This document shows, piece after piece, positions 54,861 through 63,961 of a stretch of 64,000 nt of DNA (position 1 is the stretch's first letter; every line of letters begins with the position of its first letter). Both the position numbers and the translations under genes were made by a program. Origin of the DNA: Amycolatopsis decaplanina DSM 44594 (GTDB lineage: Bacteria; Actinomycetota; Actinomycetes; Mycobacteriales; Pseudonocardiaceae); assembly GCF_000342005.1 (NCBI RefSeq), contig NZ_AOHO01000074.1, positions 372,001 through 436,000 on the forward strand, in the 5' to 3' direction. A model generated the notes under the pieces. The model did no database searches. It had not been told where the DNA came from and saw only the letters and a list, made by a program, of their open reading frames with translations.

Positions 54861-56098
54861 GCCGGAGCCTCCGCTGTGTCTATCGACGAACTCGTGACTA
54901 CGGGAACTAGCGTCGGGTCGGCGAAAAGCCGTTCGGTGGCGAGATGCGCGGCGCCGCGCAGCGGGGCGGTGGTACCCAGCGGCGACGGCTCGACGCGGCA
55001 AGCGGGTTCGTGCCCGAGCGGACGCGCGGACAGTTCACGGCGCACCGGCTCGACCAGCCATTCGCCCAGTTCGGCGAAGTAGCCGCCGAGGACGACGACG
55101 TCCGGGTCGAGCACATCGACCACAGTGGACACCGCGATGCCGAGCGCGACCCCGAGTTCCGAAACCGCCGCGACCGCGCGCTGGTCACCACGCCGCACGC
55201 GGTGCTTGAGCAGTCCCACCCGGCCGTCGACGCCGAGCGCGGGATCGTGCAACGGGTCGCCGGGCGAGGCGGCGCCGCGCAGCACGGCGCTGAGCCCGGC
55301 CTTGGTCTCCAGGCAACCGACCCGGCCGCAAGGGCACTGCTCGCCCGACGGGTCGACGGTGATGTGCCCGACCTCGCCGGCGAAACCCCTGGCACCGCGC
55401 AGGATCGTGCCACCGGACACGAGTCCGCCGCCGACGCCCGTCCCGCCACTGAGATAGAAGAGCTCCCGCACGCCGCGGCCGACTCCGGCGACCACTTCGC
55501 CGACGGCGCCGAGGTTGGCTTCGTTGTCGACCCTGATGGCGTCGACCGTCAGGCCGAGCCGGGCGGCGAGGAGGTCGGCGATCTCGGCGTCGCGCCAGCG
55601 CAGGGTCGGTGCGAACCGCAGCACGGCGGCGGCCGAATCGACCAGCCCTGGCACCGAGACGGTGACCCCGACCGGCTGGTCGCCGAGCAGCAGCTGCCGG
55701 GCGAGGAAGGCGAGTTCGTCCATGCTCCGGTGCAGCCCGAGCGCGGCGACGTCGGCGGTCTCGGTGCGCTCGGCCACGACACGGCCGTCGAGGTTCGTGA
55801 CGACGGCGGCGAAGCGATCGGCCTCGACGCTGAGCGCGAGCCCGCAGGCGCTGGCGCCGTTCAGCTCGACCAGCTGGCTGGGCCTGCCGTTGCCGCCGCC
55901 CTGGAGCCCGGCGGAGCGGACGAGACCGCGTTCGGACAGCTCGGTGATCAACCCGGAGACGGCCGCCTTGGTGAGCCCGCAGCGCGCCGCGAGCTGGGTA
56001 CGCGAGAGCGGCCCCGCACGCAACGCCCGCAGGAGCGCGGCGAGGTTCGCCGTGCGTGGGCTGACCGGGTCGAGCTGCCCGGGTTCGGTCGCGGCCAC
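54857..56098 (-). CDS. ROK-family transcriptional regulator heading the ABC/ebo run
   Basis: 413 residues from a GTG with GAGGG upstream. Winged helix-turn-helix at about 18-62 (LSRTQLAARCGLTKAAVSGL), then a ROK sugar-kinase-like domain with zinc motif CPCGRVGCLE near 258-267 and GTGVGGGLVSGG near 219. The kinase-like aspartate strand is VRVDNEANLG. Directly coupled to the ABC ATPase, so it probably senses the imported sugar or its product and represses the run from the palindrome at 56123. Confidence 0.92.
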   Translation of the reverse strand: MAATEPGQLDPVSPRTANLAALLRALRAGPLSRTQLAARCGLTKAAVSGLITELSERGLVRSAGLQGGGNGRPSQLVELNGASACGLALSVEADRFAAVVTNLDGRVVAERTETADVAALGLHRSMDELAFLARQLLLGDQPVGVTVSVPGLVDSAAAVLRFAPTLRWRDAEIADLLAARLGLTVDAIRVDNEANLGAVGEVVAGVGRGVRELFYLSGGTGVGGGLVSGGTILRGARGFAGEVGHITVDPSGEQCPCGRVGCLETKAGLSAVLRGAASPGDPLHDPALGVDGRVGLLKHRVRRGDQRAVAAVSELGVALGIAVSTVVDVLDPDVVVLGGYFAELGEWLVEPVRRELSARPLGHEPACRVEPSPLGTTAPLRGAAHLATERLFADPTLVPVVTSSSIDTAEAPA

Positions 56099-56122
56099 AC
56101 TGCCCTCACTTACGAATCGGCC

Positions 56123-56139
56123 GTAACAAACTTTGTTAC
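56123..56139. promoter_or_regulatory. Probable ROK operator
   Basis: Palindrome GTAACAAA-C-TTTGTTAC, 8-base perfect arms, 24 bases upstream of the ROK start codon. AT-rich in an otherwise GC-rich gap, and correctly placed to block transcription of the ROK-ABC genes. Confidence 0.65.
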
Positions 56140-56233
56140 TTAGCCAGCGAAAGTAGGGTGGCGCCTGTCACTCGTCAAGGTGACAACGAGACAGAAATGC
56201 CCGTCGTCACCCGAATAGCCGTCCGATTCGGCG

Positions 56234-56264
56234 CAGACTTTCGTACTTTTCGAGCGAAAGTCTG
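56234..56264. promoter_or_regulatory. Second inverted repeat in the ROK-ABC promoter region
   Basis: Arms CAGACTTTCG and CGAAAGTCTG, 11-base spacer, half-sites two helical turns apart. The half-site AGCGAAAGT also occurs at 56146-56154. Could be a binding site for an activator or for the second ROK protein. Confidence 0.5.
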
Positions 56265-56322
56265 TACGATCTTGACGTTACTAATCGGAATCAGGTGGGT
56301 GCTCAACGTGCCGCACGGGCGG

Positions 56323-57525
56323 TCAGCTGCTCAGCGTGAACGCCCGGTCCGTCGCCGACCAAGCGGCCCCGATGACTCCGGCGGTGTCCCCCAGCTCGGA
56401 CAGCACGATCGGCAGGTTCCCGGTCGCGAGCGGCAGCGACCGCCGGTAGACCGAGCTGCGGATCTCGGCGAGCAGCTGATGCCCGAGCTGCGCCACGCCG
56501 CCGCCGATCACGACCATGCCCGGGTTCACGAAACTCACCAGCGAGGCGACCACCTGCCCGAGCCGCCGCCCGCCGTCGCGGATCAGGTTGACCGCGCCGA
56601 AGTCGCCCGAAGCCGCCGCGCGGCCGACGTCCTGCGCGGTGATCGCGCCACGGGCCGCGACGACGTCGGCGAGATACGTCGACCGGCCGCTGCGCGCCAG
56701 CGTCAGCCCGTCGCGAGCCAGCGCGGCGCCGCCGAAGTACGCCTCGAGGCAGCCTGTCTCACCGCAGGCGCAGGTCGGCCCGTAGTCGTCGAGGCGGATG
56801 TGCCCGATGTCGCCCGCGGTTCCGGCGACGCCGCGGTACACCTTGCCGCCCAGCACGATCCCGCAGCCGATACCGGTACCGATCTTGACGAACACCAGGT
56901 CGTCGATGGAGCGGGCGACGCCGGCGTGCCGTTCCCCGAGCGCCATCGAGTTCACGTCGTTGTCGACGGTGACCGGGCAGCGCAGCAGCCCGCCGAGATG
57001 GTCGCGCACGGAGAACCGGTCCCAGCCGGGCATTATCGGCGGCGCGACCGCCATGCCCTCGGCGAAACTCACCGGCCCCGGGAGCCCGATCCCGGCGGCG
57101 ATCAGCTTGCCCGGCGCCTCTTCGCGGATCTTCTCCGCCAGGGCGACGACGCGTTTGAGCACGGCGTGCGGGCCCTGCCGGACGTCGCAGTCCTCGACGG
57201 TGTGCACCAGCACCTCGCACGAAGCGTCGGTGAGGGCGACCCCGACCGAGGTCGCGCCGACGTCGACCGACAGCACCCGCAGGTCTCCCGCCAGCCGCAC
57301 CAGGGTGGACCGCCTGCCGCCGCGGCTCGCCGACGGACCCGCGGTCTCGACGAGGCCGACCTCGGCCAGCCGCGCGACCTCGGCCCCCACCCGGGCACGC
57401 GGAAGTTCCAGTCGCTCCCCCAGTTCGACCCGGGACATCGGTCCCTCATCCCGCAACAGGGTGAGCAACTGGGTCTGGTGCCGGGTTTCGACCATCGGAT
57501 GCTCCGAGGTGGATGCCGTGCTCAT
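56323..57525 (-). CDS. ROK-family regulator (second copy)
   Basis: 400 residues. N-terminal winged helix (MSRVELGERLELPRARVGAEV near 30-50), a VLSVDVGATSVGVAL phosphate-loop-like strand near 84, VTVDNDVNSMALGE near 182, GTGIGCGIVLGGKVY near 213 and zinc motif CACGETGCLE near 246-255. Ends 224 bases before the first ROK operon starts and is divergent from the TetR gene across a strong palindrome. It may be a true regulator or a glucokinase-like sensor. Confidence 0.9.
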   Translation of the reverse strand: MSTASTSEHPMVETRHQTQLLTLLRDEGPMSRVELGERLELPRARVGAEVARLAEVGLVETAGPSASRGGRRSTLVRLAGDLRVLSVDVGATSVGVALTDASCEVLVHTVEDCDVRQGPHAVLKRVVALAEKIREEAPGKLIAAGIGLPGPVSFAEGMAVAPPIMPGWDRFSVRDHLGGLLRCPVTVDNDVNSMALGERHAGVARSIDDLVFVKIGTGIGCGIVLGGKVYRGVAGTAGDIGHIRLDDYGPTCACGETGCLEAYFGGAALARDGLTLARSGRSTYLADVVAARGAITAQDVGRAAASGDFGAVNLIRDGGRRLGQVVASLVSFVNPGMVVIGGGVAQLGHQLLAEIRSSVYRRSLPLATGNLPIVLSELGDTAGVIGAAWSATDRAFTLSS

Positions 57526-57727
57526 TCACCTGAGCCTACGGCGTTGTCCACCGACTGTCCCGAAGGCCACGGCGGGGACCGGCCCACGGGATTCGGAACC
57601 TTCGGGGACCTCCGGACGGGAACAAACCCACCGGAGCCATCAGTCCACTGTGGACGATTCGACGCGGACGAGGAGCCACGCCGGGGTTATGCGCTCCTCG
57701 GGACTCCCGATCATCCTACCAGCCGAT

Positions 57728-57759
57728 CTTATCGCCATTAAGATCTTAACAGTGATAAG
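57728..57759. promoter_or_regulatory. TetR operator palindrome
   Basis: CTTATC-gcca-TTAAGATCTTAA-cagt-GATAAG: nested perfect half-sites in an AT-rich patch, between the divergent ROK gene (start 57525) and the TetR gene (start 57807). Size and symmetry fit a TetR-class dimer site. Confidence 0.75.
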
Positions 57760-57806
57760 ATAAGGCCGAGTTGTCAAGTCCGATACGGACCGGCGAAGGT
57801 GTGCGC

Positions 57807-58361
57807 ATGGTCGTGAGACGGGATGGCTACGTTCGAGCCGCGCTGGAACTCCTCGACGAGGTCGGGCTGGACGGATTGAGCCTGCGCAAGCTCGGGGAGA
57901 AGCTCGGCGTGCGAGGTCCCGCGCTCTACACGCACTTCAAGAGCAAGCAGGCGTTGCTCGATCAGATGGCCGAGACCATGCTGGACGACCGGCTCGCCCC
58001 GCTGGACGATCCCGCGGCGATGGACGACTGGGCCGAGTGGCTGGCCCGGCGCGCCCGCACCATCCGCCGCACGCTGCTGTCCTACCGGGACGGTGCCCGC
58101 CTGCACGCGGGCACCCGCCCGGCCTGCCGGTCGGCGCTGGCGCCGCTGACCAAACCGTTGCTGCGAGCCGGTTTCACCGAAGAGGACGCGACGCACGCGA
58201 TCCTCGCGATCAGCCGGTACACCCTCGGCTGCGCGATCGACGAACAGCAGCACGTCGAGGGCGACCACGACGAGGATCCGGCCGCCTCCTTCGAATACGG
58301 CCTCGCCCGCCTGATCGCCGGGCTCCGCGCCGACGTCGAGGTCGCGAACACACGCAAGTAG
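57807..58361 (+). CDS. TetR-family repressor (TetR_C class)
   Basis: 184 residues. Helix-turn-helix YVRAALELLDEVGLDGLSLR, KLGEKLGVRGPALYTHFKSK with a C-terminal domain like the tetracycline-repressor class (LLSYRDGARLHAGTRP, AISRYTLGCAIDEQQ). ATG 57807 has AAGG seven bases upstream; a TTG at 57771 would add twelve residues. The palindrome at 57728 is its likely operator. No efflux gene is adjacent, so the target may be the divergent ROK gene or itself. Confidence 0.9.
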   Translation: MVVRRDGYVRAALELLDEVGLDGLSLRKLGEKLGVRGPALYTHFKSKQALLDQMAETMLDDRLAPLDDPAAMDDWAEWLARRARTIRRTLLSYRDGARLHAGTRPACRSALAPLTKPLLRAGFTEEDATHAILAISRYTLGCAIDEQQHVEGDHDEDPAASFEYGLARLIAGLRADVEVANTRK

Positions 58362-58384
58362 GTGACTAATTGCGGCGGAGGCGG

Positions 58385-59047
58385 TCAGGACCAGAGGTAG
58401 CGGCGTTCAGGCCGCCCCGTCCCGCCGTACTTGAGGGTCACCTCGGCCTTCCCCGTCGCCACGAAATGCTCCAGGTACCGGCGCGCGCTCACCCGCGCGA
58501 CACCGGTCGCCTCGGCGCATTCGCTCGCGGACATCCCGCCGGACGCGCCCCGCAGCGCGGTCTCCACCAGCCGCGCGGTCTCGGCGGTGAGTCCCTTGGG
58601 CAGCACGGGTTTCGCGCTCGGCCGCGCGCCGAAGACCTGGTCGACGTCGGCCTGCCCGGCCTCGGCCAGCCGGTCGAGCCGCCGGTGCAGCGACGCGAAA
58701 TGGGTGAGCTGATCGCGCAAGGACGCGTACTCGAACGGCTTGATCAGATAGTGCAGGACCCCGCCCCGCATCGCCTGCCGCACGGTTTCCACGTCGGTCG
58801 CGGCGGTGATCAGGATGACGTCGACGTCCTCGGTGGCGCGCAATTCCCGCAGCACCGAAAGCCCGTCGAGATCGGGGAGATAGACGTCCAGCAGCACCAG
58901 ATCCGGCTTCAGTTCCCGCGCCAGGCGGATCGCGTCGGCGCCGGTGTGCGCGACCCCGGCCACGGCGAACCCCTCCGTCCGCGTGACGTATCCACTGTGG
59001 ACCTTCGCGACCATGAAATCGTCGTCGACGACGAGGACCCGGATCAT
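58385..59047 (-). CDS. CitB/DcuR-type response regulator
   Basis: 220 residues. Receiver domain with acidic pocket D8-D10, phospho-acceptor D54 (LVLLDVYLPD) and Lys near 104 (LIKPF). The C-terminal DNA-binding part (GMSASECAEATGVARVSARRYLEHF) is of the CitB/DcuR type. ATG overlaps the kinase stop by ATGA. Probably activates the divergent tctCBA genes when a di- or tricarboxylate is sensed. Confidence 0.93.
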   Translation of the reverse strand: MIRVLVVDDDFMVAKVHSGYVTRTEGFAVAGVAHTGADAIRLARELKPDLVLLDVYLPDLDGLSVLRELRATEDVDVILITAATDVETVRQAMRGGVLHYLIKPFEYASLRDQLTHFASLHRRLDRLAEAGQADVDQVFGARPSAKPVLPKGLTAETARLVETALRGASGGMSASECAEATGVARVSARRYLEHFVATGKAEVTLKYGGTGRPERRYLWS

Positions 59048-60591
59048 CGCGGCAACCTCGCCGTGAACACCGCGCCGCCGGAGTTGTGCACCTCGACGGA
59101 ACCACCCCTCCGCACGCACGCCTGCCGGATCAGCGCCAGCCCGAGACCGCGCTGGCCGTGCGCCGCGGCCTTCGTGGTGAAGCCGTGCTCGAACACTTCT
59201 TCCGCGATCTCCGGGGCGACTCCCGGTCCGGAATCACGGACCTCCACCCGCACTTCGTCCTCCTCCTGCCACACCCCGACCTCGATCCAGCCCTGCTCAC
59301 CGCCCTGCTTGTTCAAACTCAGCGCGTCCAAGGCGTTGTCGACGAGATTTCCCAACACCGTCACCAAATCCGTGGAAAGAGCGTCTTCGACGCGGTCCAG
59401 TTCGCTGTCCGGGGCCATGCGCAGCCCGACCCCGCGTTCCGCGGCGAGCGACGCCTTCGCGATCAGCAGCGCCGCCACGGCGGGATCGCCGACCCGTGAG
59501 CCGACCTCCGCGCGCCACTCCCCCTGCGCCGAGCTGATCCGGCTGACATAGCCGCGAACCTCTTCGTATTCCCCGAGTTCCAGCAGGCCGGAGATGGTGT
59601 GCAACCGGTTGCTGAACTCGTGCGCCTGCGCCCGCAAGGTGTCGGTGGCGTGCCTGCTGGCGTCGAGTTCGTCCCGCAGGGTCATCAGATCGGTGCGGTC
59701 CCGCAGGGTGACCACGGCTCCTCGCACGTCGATCGGCATCCGGTTCAGGGTCAGCACCTTCCCTTGCCGCAGCACGATCTGGTCGGCGCCGGTCGCGCGG
59801 CCGGTGAGCAGGTCACGGATCCGCTCGTTGAGGTCGAGGTCCTCGACCGACCGGCCGACGGCGTCCTCCGGCAGCGCCAGCAGTTCCCGGGCCTGGTCGT
59901 TCACCAGGGTGATCCGGTGCTGCGGATCGAGGCCGACGACGCCTTCCTTGATGCCGTGCAGGAGCGCCTCCCGGTTCTCGACCAGTGCGGTGATCTCGTG
60001 CGGCTCCAGGCCGAGCGTCTGGTTCTTCACCCGCCGCGCCAGCAGCAGCGAACCGCTCACCCCGATCACCAGGGCGACACCCAGCACCCGCAGGGCGTTG
60101 TCCGGTGAGTCGAGCACGCCGGCGAAGAAACCGGGCGACTTCGAACCCGCCGCGACCATGCGGACCACCTTGCCGCCCTTTTCGTCGAGCACCGGGACGT
60201 GCGCCACGATCGAACCGTCGAGTTCGCCGACCCACGATCGTCCGGAAAGGACGGTGCTGTCGCCGATGTCGAGCAGCGTACGGAGCTGATCCGGATACGG
60301 CGACGCGAGCACATAGCGATCCGCGCCCGCGATGACGACGAAATCGACCCCGGAGAAGCTCCGCGCGGTCTCCGCGGGCGCGTTCAGCTCGAACGGGCCG
60401 TTTTCGAGATCGCCCACGATGCCCTGCGCGGCGACACTCTCCGCGACCGAAAGCGCCCGGCGTCCTTCGGTGGTGCGGAAGTTGTTCCCCGCCTGGGTGA
60501 CAGCGAGGACGCCTACTGCGCACAGTAGGCACGTGACGACTACCAGTTGCCACACGAGGAGCTGGCGGGCCAAGGAACCCCGAGCACCCAT
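59044..60591 (-). CDS. CitA/DcuS-type sensor histidine kinase
   Basis: 515 residues. Membrane helices at about 10-30 and 174-193 enclose an extracytoplasmic PAS-like (PASTA-free, CitA-type) sensor; a cytoplasmic PAS follows (about 215-320). Phospho-His is in AQAHEFSNRLHTISGLL near 340; ATPase boxes are NLVDNALDAL (N), RDSGPGV (G1) and GQRGLGLALI (G2). GGAGG is five bases before ATG 60591. Divergent from tctC across 145 bases. Confidence 0.93.
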   Translation of the reverse strand: MGARGSLARQLLVWQLVVVTCLLCAVGVLAVTQAGNNFRTTEGRRALSVAESVAAQGIVGDLENGPFELNAPAETARSFSGVDFVVIAGADRYVLASPYPDQLRTLLDIGDSTVLSGRSWVGELDGSIVAHVPVLDEKGGKVVRMVAAGSKSPGFFAGVLDSPDNALRVLGVALVIGVSGSLLLARRVKNQTLGLEPHEITALVENREALLHGIKEGVVGLDPQHRITLVNDQARELLALPEDAVGRSVEDLDLNERIRDLLTGRATGADQIVLRQGKVLTLNRMPIDVRGAVVTLRDRTDLMTLRDELDASRHATDTLRAQAHEFSNRLHTISGLLELGEYEEVRGYVSRISSAQGEWRAEVGSRVGDPAVAALLIAKASLAAERGVGLRMAPDSELDRVEDALSTDLVTVLGNLVDNALDALSLNKQGGEQGWIEVGVWQEEDEVRVEVRDSGPGVAPEIAEEVFEHGFTTKAAAHGQRGLGLALIRQACVRRGGSVEVHNSGGAVFTARLPR

Positions 60592-60736
60592 CGCCACCTC
60601 CGCGTGACCACAACGACACCGCATCTTCCAAGACGCGACCACAAAGACCAAAAGAACCCTTAGGCGCGCAAGGGGGACATCTCTGTTTACACGAGTGCAA
60701 CATGTCCAACCACGCGGCAGAGAGGCGGGGATCACA

Positions 60737-61723
60737 GTGAGGCCCAGTAGCTGGTTGGCCATCGCGGCGGCGCTCGTCGCCGTTTTGCTGGTGCCACCGT
60801 TGCTCACCCCGGGCAACGAGGCCGACGAGGGCTCGCAGATCCGGTCGTTGCGGGTACTGGTGCCCAACGCGCCCGGCGGCGGTTACGACATCACGGCGCG
60901 CACGGCGACCAAGGCGATGGAAGACGCCGACCTGCTCGGCAACGCGGAGGTGTTCAACCTCCCCGGCGCGGGCGGCACGGTCGGCCTCGGCCGCACGGTG
61001 GCCGAACGCGGCAACGGCAAACTGGTCATGTCCATGGGACTCGGCGTCGTCGGCAGCGTTTTCACGAACAAGTCGCCGTCTTCGCTGCTCGACACCACAC
61101 CGGTGGCGAAGCTGATCGAAGAGTCGGACATCGTCGTCGTCGGCAAGGATTCGCCGTACCGGAACATCGGCCAGCTGCTCGAGGCGTGGAAGAAGGACCC
61201 CGGCGCCGTCCAGGTCGGCGGCGGCTCGTCACCCGGCGGGCCGGATCACCTGGCGCCGATGCTGATGGCGAAGGCGATCGGGCTCGCGCCGAAGTCGGTC
61301 AACTACGTCCAGTACGACGGCGGCGGCGAGCTGCTCGCGTCGGTCCTCGGCGGCAAGGTCGCGTTCGGCGTCTCCGGTGTCGGCGAATACCGCGACCAGA
61401 TCGCGGCGGGCACGCTCCGGGTCCTGGCGGTGACGAGCGAGAAGCGGCTCCCGGGGATCGACGCGCCGACGCTGACGGAGTCCGGTGTGGACGTGAAGTT
61501 CACGAACTGGCGCGGCATCGTCGCGCCACCCGGCATCACCGAGTCGGACCGCGCGAAGCTGGTGAGCCTGTTCGAGCGGTTGCAGAAGACGCCGCAGTGG
61601 CAGGAAGCCTTGCAGCGCAACGGATGGACCGGCGCGTTCGCGCCAGGTGAGCAGTTCGGTTCGTTTCTCGAAGAGGAGAACACGCGAGTGGCAACGGTGC
61701 TGAAAGAGCTGGGTCTGGCATGA
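60737..61723 (+). CDS. tctC: TctC: tripartite tricarboxylate transporter substrate-binding protein
   Basis: 328 residues from a GTG with a GGCGGGG site upstream; a GTG at 60695 would add fourteen residues. An N-terminal hydrophobic signal without a lipobox Cys is followed by the Bug/TctC fold: LRVLVPNAPGGGYDITAR near 39-56, LPGAGGTVGLGR near 75 and VGGGSSPGGPDHLAPML near 157. Captures citrate or another carboxylate outside the membrane. Stop overlaps tctB (ATGA). Confidence 0.93.
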   Translation: MRPSSWLAIAAALVAVLLVPPLLTPGNEADEGSQIRSLRVLVPNAPGGGYDITARTATKAMEDADLLGNAEVFNLPGAGGTVGLGRTVAERGNGKLVMSMGLGVVGSVFTNKSPSSLLDTTPVAKLIEESDIVVVGKDSPYRNIGQLLEAWKKDPGAVQVGGGSSPGGPDHLAPMLMAKAIGLAPKSVNYVQYDGGGELLASVLGGKVAFGVSGVGEYRDQIAAGTLRVLAVTSEKRLPGIDAPTLTESGVDVKFTNWRGIVAPPGITESDRAKLVSLFERLQKTPQWQEALQRNGWTGAFAPGEQFGSFLEEENTRVATVLKELGLA

Positions 61724-62214
61724 CCACGTGGCTGAAAGGGCGCTCCGAACTCGGAGTGAGCGTGGTGCTCGTGGTGCTCGGCGTGCTGGTGCTGACCGAC
61801 GCGCTGAGCATTCCCACCGACTTCGCCCAGCGCGGTCCCGTGGGACCGAAGGCGGTACCGGTTCTGGTCGGCTCGCTGCTGCTGATCGTCGCCGTACTAC
61901 TGGCGCGTGACGTCCTGCGCGGCGGCAAGGGCGAGGCCGAGGGCGGCGAGGACATCGACCTCACCGCGCCCGCCGATCTGCGCACGGTCCTGCTGCTGTG
62001 CGGCGCCTTCCTCGCCAACGCGGCGCTGATCGGCCTGGTCGGGTTCCCGATCTCGGGCGCGATCCTGTTCTGGGGCGCGGCGTTCGCCCTCGGCAGCCGC
62101 AACCTGGTGCGTGACCCGCTGATCGCCGCGGGCATGTCGGTCGTGACCTTCCTGATCTTCAACAACCTGCTCGGTGTCCCGCTGCCCGGTGGCCCGTTGA
62201 TGGAGGTGTTCTGA
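61720..62214 (+). CDS. tctB: TctB: tripartite tricarboxylate transporter small membrane subunit
   Basis: 164 residues with four membrane helices, separated by an acidic cytoplasmic loop ([11 protein letters not shown]). Fits the size and topology of TctB, the small integral subunit. One-base overlap (TGATG) with tctA. Confidence 0.9.
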   Translation: MTTWLKGRSELGVSVVLVVLGVLVLTDALSIPTDFAQRGPVGPKAVPVLVGSLLLIVAVLLARDVLRGGKGEAEGGEDIDLTAPADLRTVLLLCGAFLANAALIGLVGFPISGAILFWGAAFALGSRNLVRDPLIAAGMSVVTFLIFNNLLGVPLPGGPLMEVF

Positions 62215-63731
62215 TGCTGCAGCAACTCATCGACGGTTTCGGCACCGCGCTGACCCCGACGCACCTCGCGCTCGCCGCGCTCGGCGTGCTGCTGGGCACC
62301 GCGATCGGCGTGCTGCCGGGGATCGGCCCCGCGATGGCGGTGGCCCTGTTGCTGCCGGTGACCTACGGCATGGAGCCGACCGCGGCGTTCATCATGTTCG
62401 CCGGCATCTACTACGGCGGGATGTTCGGCGGCTCGACGACGTCGATCCTGCTGAACACCCCTGGTGAGAGCTTCTCGGTGGTCGCCGCCATCGACGGCAA
62501 CCCCATGGCCCGCAAGGGCCGGGGCGCGCAAGCGCTTGCGGCGGCCGCGATCGGGCACTTCGTCGGCGGCATCCTCGGCACGATCGCGCTGGTCCTGCTG
62601 GCGCCGATCATCGCGAAGTACGCCGTCGACATCGGCGCGCCCGATCTGTTCGCGATCATGGTGCTGGCGTTCATCGGGGTGACCTCGGTGCTCGGCAACT
62701 CTCGGATCCGCGGTGTCGCGTCGCTGCTGATCGGGCTCACCATCGGGCTCGTCGGCCTGGACGAGATGACCGGGCAGTCGCGGTTGACCTTCGGTTCGCT
62801 GCATCTGGCGGACGGCATCGACGTGGTGATCGTGGCGGTCGCGCTGTTCGCCGTCGGCGAGTCGCTGTGGGTGGCCGCGCATCTGCGCCGCAACACCTTC
62901 AAGCCGATCCCGGTCGGCAGGCCGTGGCTGTCGCGCGCCGATCTGAAGCGAACCTGGAAGCCGTGGCTGCGCGGGCCGGTGATCGGGTTCCCGTTCGGCG
63001 CCATCCCGGCCGGTGGCGCGGAGATCCCGACGTTCCTCTCGTACCTCACCGAGAAGCGGCTGTCGAAGCACAAGGACGAGTTCGGCAAGGGCGCCATCGA
63101 AGGGGTCGCGGGTCCGGAAGCGGCCGCGTCGTCCTCGGCGGCGGGCACGCTGGTCTCGATGCTGACGCTGGGCCTGCCGACGACCGCGGTCGCGGCCGTG
63201 ATGCTGGCGGCGTTCCAGCAGTACGGCATCCAGCCGGGCCCGCTGCTGTTCGAACGCGAGTCGAAGCTGGTGTGGGGCCTGATCGCCTCGCTGTTCGTCG
63301 GCCTGACGCTGCTGCTGGTGCTGAACCTGCCGCTGGCGCCGCTGTGGGCGAAGCTGCTGCGGATCCCCCGGCCGTACCTCTACGCGGGCATCCTGTTCTT
63401 CGCCAGTGTCGGCGCCTACGCGGTCAACGCGGACATCTTCGACCTGCTGGTGATGTTCGTGATCGGCCTGATCGGGTTCGCGATGCGCCGCTACGGGCTG
63501 CCGGTGCTGCCGGCGATCATCGGCGTCATCCTCGGCCCGGCCGCGGAGCAGCAGATGCGGCGCGCGCTGCAGCTCAGCGACGGCGAGGTGACCGGGTTGT
63601 TCAACACCCCGTTCGCGATCGTGGTCTACGTGATCATCCTGGTGATCCTGTTCTTCCCGTTGATCAAGCGTTTCCTGCCTGCCCGTCCCACCGCCTCCGA
63701 GGCGGAGCCCAAGGACAAGGTGGACGCCTGA
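62214..63731 (+). CDS. tctA: TctA: tripartite tricarboxylate transporter large membrane subunit
   Basis: 505 residues, about twelve membrane helices. Family signatures [17 protein letters not shown] near 23-39, [22 protein letters not shown] near 64-85, [19 protein letters not shown] near 260 and [14 protein letters not shown] near 319. Forms the ion-coupled channel of the TctABC system. A strong hairpin terminator follows. Confidence 0.94.
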   Translation: MLQQLIDGFGTALTPTHLALAALGVLLGTAIGVLPGIGPAMAVALLLPVTYGMEPTAAFIMFAGIYYGGMFGGSTTSILLNTPGESFSVVAAIDGNPMARKGRGAQALAAAAIGHFVGGILGTIALVLLAPIIAKYAVDIGAPDLFAIMVLAFIGVTSVLGNSRIRGVASLLIGLTIGLVGLDEMTGQSRLTFGSLHLADGIDVVIVAVALFAVGESLWVAAHLRRNTFKPIPVGRPWLSRADLKRTWKPWLRGPVIGFPFGAIPAGGAEIPTFLSYLTEKRLSKHKDEFGKGAIEGVAGPEAAASSSAAGTLVSMLTLGLPTTAVAAVMLAAFQQYGIQPGPLLFERESKLVWGLIASLFVGLTLLLVLNLPLAPLWAKLLRIPRPYLYAGILFFASVGAYAVNADIFDLLVMFVIGLIGFAMRRYGLPVLPAIIGVILGPAAEQQMRRALQLSDGEVTGLFNTPFAIVVYVIILVILFFPLIKRFLPARPTASEAEPKDKVDA

Positions 63732-63744
63732 CCAGCGGGAATCC

Positions 63745-63775
63745 GGCCCGGCCTCGACTGCCCCGAGGCCGGGCC
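63745..63775 (+). terminator. Rho-independent-type terminator after tctA
   Basis: Perfect 12-base GC arms (GGCCCGGCCTCG) with a seven-base loop, followed by TTCTC, 13 bases after the tctA stop. Confidence 0.85.
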
Positions 63776-63961
63776 TTCTCATGTTCGGCGAAGGCTGGGA
63801 AGCACCGCCGAAAGGTAACGAAAAGATAACGGCGAGATCGCTTTTTGAACCGCTCTTCGTTCGGGGCCGTTTCAGCCAACGCGGAGTCAGTGACGCCGGC
63901 ACTGCCGGTGCCGCATCCCCTCCGGCTCCGCGCAACGACACCGAACGAGGTGAACAAGTTC

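Noticed and set aside
63780-63961. Possible cyclic-di-AMP (ydaO-type) riboswitch in the last leader
   Set aside because: Leader is GC-rich with hairpins and precedes a possible export signal, but I could not find the conserved ydaO core segments.
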